64,000 nt of DNA from positions 806,001-870,000 of the forward strand of contig RCTD01000002.1 in NCBI GenBank assembly GCA_014898415.1, read 5' to 3'. Origin of the DNA: Stromatinia cepivora (lineage: Eukaryota > Ascomycota > Leotiomycetes > Helotiales > Sclerotiniaceae). Positions 57,070-64,000 of this stretch are shown one piece after another; positions within the stretch are counted from its first letter, which is position 1, and every line of letters starts with the position of its first letter. Under the pieces are notes generated by a model. It worked only from the letters and a program-made list of their open reading frames with translations. It was not told the origin of the DNA and ran no database searches. The translations under genes were made by a program, and so were the position numbers.

Positions 57070-60000
57070 GGATGAAATATCCGGTGAAGAACCTATGAAT
57101 TTGGGGAGTGGCAGGTTTCTTGGGAAGGAAGTGTGGATATGGGAACTGGGTATCGGTCGTACATATACACCTGAAATTTCCATACTTTGCTGAATACACG
57201 TATACCCATGCATTAGTTTCCTATCCGGGAGTTTTTGTCTCGTGTGTTGAGCGTCATTGTGATTTTGCCGGTCTCATGTGCACAGTCACTGCCTTGGACA
57301 AACAAATAAGAATTCCCGCAAACACCTTCCTCTTGAAAGAACCTCAACCTCATACCTCCCAACATAACCACCACATACCCCCAAATAAAGTAGAAACTCC
57401 CAACAAACAATACTCTCTAACCCATCTTCTCATCTACATCATTCAGCCTCTAAATAACCATAACTAATGATTCCAGATGCGCAATTACAACACAACTACG
57501 GAGGTTCATCCACCAACGAATTTCCCCAGACAAGAAAATTCAAAAAGTTAAAGTTCTAAAAAGATAGAGGGATGTCAAAACACGGATCGATCTAAATAAA
57601 AATTACTAGATATCTTCTCGAAACCGCCTCCGGGCAATGAATTAGTATTGTTGTCCACGCATGTAGTTATGTTGGTGTAAGTAGCATTTCCTATTCTGAA
57701 GATGGGGATGGGTTGAGAGTATATTTTTTGGGGGGGAATTGGGGGGGAATGTAGGTGAAGCTAGTATTGGAGGTTTCGTTCCGACCATATTTTTGGGATG
57801 AATAGGGAGGAGCTAGCAAATGATTTTTCTCATCAGTGATAAATGATTATGTAAATGGAGATATTATTTTGAGAATTGAGATGAGGAATAGGAATGGGAG
57901 TAGGGCGTGTTTGCGTCGGGTTTCTCATCATGAAAATATATTGCTATAGCGATAGGAATGGATGGGGCTCACTAGTGAAAATTCAAAATAGCCATTTCAT
58001 TGTGAGAATTGGAAAGGGAAGGGGTTATCGATTTAAACATCACGAAAGAGGTATAAAAGAAAGCAGGAAAACATCATGACTGCAGAGAAAAAGAAGTCTG
58101 AAGATCTCAGATATGCTTCTCAATATATAGTTTATCAATACCACTAACACGACTATAATGACATCATATTACTACTCCCCATTTTATTTACTAGCGTACA
58201 GGACTAACGTCCGAGCTAACCATCATTAACAGTAGTAGGTATACTAATTCCTTGTAAGCTTAAATAATAATCACTATTAAATCCTTAAACCTTTTTATTC
58301 ATTATTATCAAAACTAATATAGTAACCTTCAAGCAATTCGCTACTAATGAAATATTGCTCTCACGCTTAAATCGAATTAATTTTCTCGCATACTCATTCT
58401 CCTCGCTGGTATATAGATTAGGGCTCAAACGACCCATTATTAGTGATTTTTATTATTTTATCTTAGTTTACAAGTATGCAGATACTCGAATGATTAATTT
58501 TCTGATGTTAATAGTTAGGCTTATGGTTTGTAAGTTGTTATTTATATAATGGATATCTATCCAGTTTATTCCCTCATTCGCGTACATTTGTATCTCTATA
58601 AAGAGAAAGGGATATAATTGTGATATAAGATTCATTCCGGAAGATTAGTAGCTCAGGTAGGTATATTTACGGATTATTGGTTCATGAACGAGATTTACTA
58701 CCTTAATATCCTCATACCCTAACCCATCAACATCAATGATTCGAGCACACTTATTACTTACCTCCTTACCAACTGATCAACAACTTGAATAACTGAGACA
58801 TCTACTTGAGTACTATCAAATAACAAACCTCCATTCTATGATTCCACTCATCAAACATTTACAAGCTGACACAAAATTACAAAATTCCCAGCATTCTCGC
58901 TTCCAACACGTTGGCTCATCTTACATACCCCAGTAGCATCCTATCCGCATATAAGCTGCCGAATGGCAAGACTAGTATCGGTAGTCAGTTATATATTCAA
59001 CAACCAACAAATAATAACCAACATGTTTGTTGTATGTTGGAGTTTCACTTTCATCTCAATCTCAATCCCAAGCTCAATTTCCGCCGTCTGTGTTTTCAGA
59101 ATCTATGTATAAGATTGGTCCAAATGCGAGATAACAAAAGTATCATATATGTAGCTCATTGCCCTATAAAAATTAAAGTTACTGTTACTGCATGAAACAG
59201 TAATTTCTTTTTTGTTGGAATCACGGCTTTCATCGATTGTATGTTTGTATATAAGCTCTCCTTTCACAACTCTTACACTTACCTAACTTACACGATGCAT
59301 TAACACGGTACACGGCACAGTTCTAGAACACTCTTCCCTTCCGGGACAAAAGATGAATATGAGGAATGGATTGATATATAAGACTAGAATTCCACATACA
59401 TTTCCCTCCTCTTCATTCATATCCTACCACATCCTCAACTTCCCACAAAACTTCAGAACAGAAAACCTCGCCATGTTTTACGCAGTACCAGTGGACATTG
59501 GTATTGGCATCACATTACCGGTTCGACAACCCAAGAATAATCGGAGGAATAGTAATACTGGTCGACGCTCCACGACATCTCCACGCGGCCTTTCATTTCA
59601 CTTTAGGCGGTTGATACCTCCTACTTTTGCTGTGCGACGACATTAGCTCGGGTTTACGGGTATAGGGGGGATATCAGGATATCGGTGGTTTTCATCATGT
59701 CATGGTTCCATGATCCTTATATCGACAGTGAAACATGAGGGAATGTTTCTTGTATGGTACTCCCATTCTTAGATGTTTTGCTGTTGCTAATCATGTTTTA
59801 GTGTGATTTTCGGCAGGGCACCAAGGATATGTTCATCAACTTTTCTAGATGCATAAATCGAAATGTTAATTCCGTGGTCGACTCTCCTATACTCTTTCGG
59901 CATCAGAGAACAACCTTGTGGCAGATGTTGATCTCCTATCGCCACGATGTTGATGCACTGAACTTTCAGCATTAGTGGACATCGTGCTCGTAGAAGGAAG

Positions 60001-61070
60001 AATTTCGCTACGGTCGGGTCTCATTCTGTGTTTGCGATACCGGGTGTAGGCGCGAAGTGGAACTGGCAGACAAGGCAAATGGAGTATGGATATGGGATGG
60101 ATATAGGATGAACATGGACGCAGGGTGTACTAGGCGTTGAGAGGAACACCCATTGCAATGAAGATGATAGGCTGAGGTGGATGAGGACTCCGTGCGCGCG
60201 TAATTATCTGCCGCTTCTCAAGTCTAATTTTCTTAGCTAATGAATTGCATCAAAACGTTGTGATATCAAGTCGAAATGACGTTTTCATTTCTTGTTTGAG
60301 TGACCGTTAGCGACCACTTTTAAAAGAGTTATTTGAAAGGATGTAGATTTCAAAACCAGCAGCTCAATTTGCACCGAACTTTCCTTTAGTAGTCGATAGT
60401 AATGACAATGTCAGAGAGTAAGGAAAGATCAAACAAAAAATAGTAGCAACTTGTGACTTCTGTTGTACCATCAAGCCCTCATGAAGATATGCGGCATTTA
60501 AATCAAGCGAATATTCAAGTGCAAAAAGATTCTAAAGCTAGATCATGTATGCATTATCTGAAAGTAAACTTCAAACATGTCGTCCTCGATTTATTCACAG
60601 GAGAAATTATATAAACCTAACATGGTGCAATCCTCGAATAACTTCGAAACCCAAAACAAGGTGGGGGCTGACAAGGGCCGACTTCAACATATAAGAGGTG
60701 AGATCTTACTTCGAAACAATCCTTCAGGCATAATCGCCCCCAGAAATCTCACGGCGGAACTCTGCCCCTTGTATCGTAGTTTAGCGAATCAATCAATAAT
60801 GGAGGTGCAAACCAAGCTTCATTTCTCTAACCATTATTGAAGCTTTTGTACTCTTCGTCCCGTATATGTATAGTAACGTGGATCCTTCACTTAAAGTAGT
60901 AATTAAGAATACAAATAGAACTTTTGTGTTTCCATTTTAGAGGAGTCTGGTTTTCCCCTTCTGCTTTCTCTGGTTTTGGGACCTTTGATCTTGTGTTTGT
61001 TATAGAATGCGATCAATTAAATGCTGCTGATCTCTGACCATTTTTGCATGATATATTACATTCATCGATA
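57070..61070. other. Long non-coding region
   Basis: Four kilobases without a gene I can support. G-runs occur at 57729-57748. Small frames at 57894, 59353 and 60577 have no family signal or codon structure that convinces me. No transposon ends were seen. Confidence 0.4.
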
Positions 61071-62026
61071 ATGCATCTAGCCATTTCTTTTGCTCTTCTT
61101 TGTTGGCTCACAGGATCGGTGAAGGGACAATGCTATAGTTATGAGGGTGTGGAGATGGATCCGACATATAAGCCATGTAATGGTTCCGCACCAGTAAGTA
61201 TGTGTTGCCATTTAGGAGTCATCAACAATGGCGGAGATGAATGTGGTTCTGGATCTACATATGGCCTTTGCGGTATAACCGGGTCGCAACTTTGGAGAGA
61301 ATCGTGTACAGATAAGACATGGCAGTCTCCCCTTTGCTTAAAGTTGTGTGTTGGAGGTATGGAGCCCAAAATATATCCATGGTAATAAGGGATTGCAGCT
61401 GATCATATTTATGTGCAGCAAACGATACTGAGATCACAGCCTGTCCAGATGGAAGTTATTGCTGCGGGAGGAATGCGGCAGATTGTTGCAACGCCAAGGA
61501 GGGAAAGTTCATCGTCAATAATCAAGTCTCAGATACAGCAGCAACGAATTCTTCAAGCACCCAAACTTCCCAGCATGCATATGAGTCCTCGACCCCGATT
61601 AGCATACATGCATCAGAATTTGGGTTATCCAGTACCTCCGCGGTGTTGTTATCCACAATAGTCCAACCGAACACTGTTCAACCATCAATCATGATTACAA
61701 CAGTCTACCAACCCCTACCAACATCAACCTCTCAATACTCCTCCAAAAGCAATCAAAAACCCTTGCCAACGAGTTCAAAAGCGGGGATAGCCGCTGGCAC
61801 TGCTGCTGGCATTGTCTTATTACTCGCACTCGCAGTATTTTTCTGGAAAAGAGTACACAGCAAAAGCAAACTGCACGAACTTCCAGCCACAGAAATCAAA
61901 CCATCCTCCTTAGACCTAGACAGCAGACTGACGTATGTGTATCGAGCGGAAGTAGATGGGACGATGCCAAAAAGAGTTGAGATTCACGGATATGGAAGGA
62001 GGAGTGAGCCTGCGGAAATGTTGTAA
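61071..62026 (+). CDS. Secreted Cys-rich protein with one membrane helix
   Basis: Likely a type I cell-surface protein of the fungal Cys-rich/TM class. Exons 61071-61356 and 61419-62026 join in phase to 297 residues. Residues 1-21 are a signal peptide (MHLAISFALLCWLTGSVKGQ). The ectodomain carries many Cys, including PVSMCCHLG and DGSYCCGRNAADCCN, then a Ser/Thr-rich stalk. A membrane helix (AGIAAGTAAGIVLLLALAVF, about residues 240-262) with a basic stop-transfer patch follows, and a short cytosolic tail of about 60 residues ends in SEPAEML. This layout is common in uncharacterised fungal sensors or adhesins. I chose the ATG at 61071 over the upstream 61044 because it gives a clean signal peptide. 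Confidence 0.8.
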
Positions 62027-62488
62027 TGGATGGAGGAATTGTGTGATGATGATGTTTGCGAACCGATATGTGAAGCATTCTCATGGATCGCGATTTTATT
62101 ACCAAAGTTTTGTCGAACAAGATATTTCTAGATTAGGCAAGGAGAGTGACATCATTGGTGTGAAAGGCGAATCAATGCTCGAAACCACAGAGAAAAACAT
62201 CACTCCATGGAATGACATTATTTGCTGTAGGGAGTGGAATCAGCTCTCTGTTGAGAATCTATCTCGTCCGAGCCGAATGACCAAACGCGAAGAAAGAGGA
62301 CTGTGCTCCAAAAAAAATGGAAAGACCAAAGGATGTAGCATTTTGCATGAATTCCTGCATTATTGTTCGTCCGATGTGCAAAGACGATATCGATTCATTC
62401 ACCATTTGTATTCACTCTATCAATGGATAACTTTCCATTGTACATCATACATCATGATATACGTAGTCGTCTCTCACTTTCTAAGAAA
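62027..62488. other. Convergent intergenic region
   Basis: Lies between the 3' ends of the surface-protein gene and the Clr5-domain gene. A frame at 61956-62492 overlaps the former in another phase and is a shadow. Confidence 0.4.
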
Positions 62489-63875
62489 CTAAATCATTTC
62501 CGGAGCAAGAGATGGTCCAGGCGACGACATGGAATTTCCAGACAGACATCTCCGCTCCGCATTTTCTATCATCCTGTCGACACTACCATCAATCCAAGAT
62601 GGCGAATTTCCTGTCCATAAACCCACAAGCCTTCTATATTTTCCTAATAAGCGATCAATCTTACTCCTTTCCTGCGCTGCTAGAGCTTCATTCCATTCTA
62701 GAATCTCCAACGAGTATTTGTAATAGGATATATCCACATCGACTTCTTGATTGCGGAAATCCTTCAGAATATTGACGTACTGTTGACGTAAACATTTTGC
62801 ATCTTCGATTCTAGATATAGTGAGTGGTTGTGCATCCGTCCGCAGTGCTTCAAGTCGATTCTTATAGCCTTGAAGTAATTCTTCGCCCATAACAGCAAGA
62901 GCACAGAGATGGAAGACCGAACCAGGCTCAGTAATAAATCCAGATGACGCATCCAGGAGATTATCTTTCACGGTTTGCCATTGATCAACATATCTAGTAT
63001 AACCCCAGATAACACTCCATATACTTTGTGACGAGACAACGTTATGCACAATTGAAGCTTTAAGGAACGCTTTGGTTAAGGTGATGCGCTCTGGGAAAGG
63101 AACATTTTCGTCGATTAATTTGAAATGATTGCTTCCAGTGCGAGAGGAACCGAGTATATTTTTGCAATGAGCGGGATTATTCAACCATGAGATGGCACAC
63201 GCCATATATTCCCCATCTGATTGCCACTTCTGTAAAAGAGGTACGAACGCATGCTCGACAGGGGATAAATTTTGTATCAGAGGTAATAGCTCCGAAAGCC
63301 GCATAGGTCGAGAAGGAATTTTTGTTGCTGGAATCCGACCCCTCATAGCACGGACGGGCATCGAAGAATTATTAAATCCAGGATGAAATTTCTCGAAGGT
63401 ATCAGAATTGGACGATGATGGTGTATCTGTATTATGCGTAGAATTGATCGAATTGGGAGATTGAGTGCTATTTTCATTCATGAGTAATTCCATAAAACTA
63501 TGCGGTTGGAAATGATCATCGTTCAACAGGAATAATAAATCGGCATCTTTCAAAGCATCTTCAGCATCTTCAGCATCTTCCGGCTCAATAGACGCAGCCG
63601 ATCGTGGATCTCGAGGACATGGGTTGCCGCATTTGTTATTTGATTTGTACTTTTTTATACCCCATTCGCGAAGCATCATTCGGTACATGCGAATACTAGA
63701 AATGCCGTACTTAGTATCCAAAGGAACATCCCGAAAGAGAAGATTAGTGATCGACCCACCTTGCACCAAATCCCCGGGTTGATATCAAAGTTTCCCTAAC
63801 CTGCTCCAGCGTCCGCCCTTCCGTAACATAGAGCTGCTCTAGCTCATCTTTTATGCTTGCCCAATCCTTTGGCAT
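62489..63875 (-). CDS. Clr5-domain protein
   Basis: Exons 63875-63801 and 63709-62489 on the minus strand join in phase to 431 residues. The splice unites the two halves of a Clr5 domain at the N-terminus: MPKDWASIKDELEQLYVTEG followed by YGISSIRMYRMMLREWGIKK. Without splicing, the first exon meets a TAA within the intron, which supports the model. The domain, named from S. pombe Clr5, is common in fungal proteins thought to act in the nucleus. The rest has an Asp/Glu-Ala run (EDAEDAEDALKDAD), a Ser/Asn-rich linker and a helical C-terminal half with no domain I know. DNA binding is inferred. The ATG at 63875 is the first in frame. Confidence 0.8.
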
Positions 63876-64000
63876 TGCCGCAATCTATTCATTTGATCCG
63901 TAGAAGACTTAAGTGCTGTAAAATCGATTCGATTCGAGTTCCCATTGCGCTGGATATTCTGGGATTGAAGGGACAAGTCCCCTCATAATAATTATGAGTA
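63876..64000. other. Right edge, upstream of the Clr5-domain gene
   Basis: Presumed leader of the minus-strand Clr5 gene. Too short to say more. Confidence 0.4.

Noticed and set aside
59353..59646. Small basic frame of 97 codons
   Set aside because: No homology signal or gene context; the Arg-rich end could be chance.
61956..62492. Frame of 178 codons at the 3' end of the surface-protein gene
   Set aside because: Overlaps the verified exon in a different phase, and its unique part has no protein character.

Overview
The window is nuclear DNA of a filamentous ascomycete. Genes are split by short introns (about 45-80 bp) with GT...AG ends and CTAAC-type branch sites. The gene set is fungal: a PPZ-type phosphatase with a serine-rich N-terminal tail, a SUR7/PalI protein, a Clr5-domain protein, a fungal exo-acting GH28 pectinase, and remnants of a DUF7702 membrane protein and a subgroup-C chitinase tail. 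Family resemblance and pectinase content suggest a Leotiomycete, perhaps Sclerotiniaceae. That placement is inference; no rRNA or marker gene confirms it.

Layout: 2.0-10 kb is a compact block of intact genes: gamma-COP (SEC21), an amino-alcohol phosphotransferase (EPT1/CPT1 type), a secreted GH28 enzyme, then a Yap-type bZIP factor on the minus strand. From 11 to 24 kb the sequence is gene-poor and holds decayed genes: a chitinase-tail pseudogene with an internal 125-bp tandem duplication, an F-box gene with a reading-frame break, and a DEDDh-nuclease-like relic. From 24 to 30 kb come intact genes again: a small Cys-rich protein, an eight-exon amino-acid permease, an intron-containing tRNA-Pro(AGG) and a nucleotide-sugar transporter. 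From 31 to 42 kb the DNA is AT-rich and transposon-laden. It holds a DUF7702 pseudogene, a fold-back TIR element carrying a solo LTR, and a four-level nest of elements in which every retrotransposon junction can be read from its target-site duplication. From 44 to 52 kb lie PPZ1, a pair of unrecognised reading frames and a SUR7-family gene. From 52 to 61 kb there is mostly non-coding sequence with two more pseudogenes (ubiquitin-like-domain type and half an MFS transporter). The right end has a secreted/membrane Cys-rich protein and a Clr5-domain protein.

The genes do not form an obvious pathway or biosynthetic cluster; they are housekeeping (secretory pathway, phospholipid synthesis, phosphatase, tRNA) and lifestyle genes (pectinase, transporters). 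Many changes in the relics and repeat copies are C-to-T/G-to-A transitions, as repeat-induced point mutation (RIP) would produce. I did not find a new multi-gene system. The most informative structure is the nested transposon stack at 36.6-41.9 kb.
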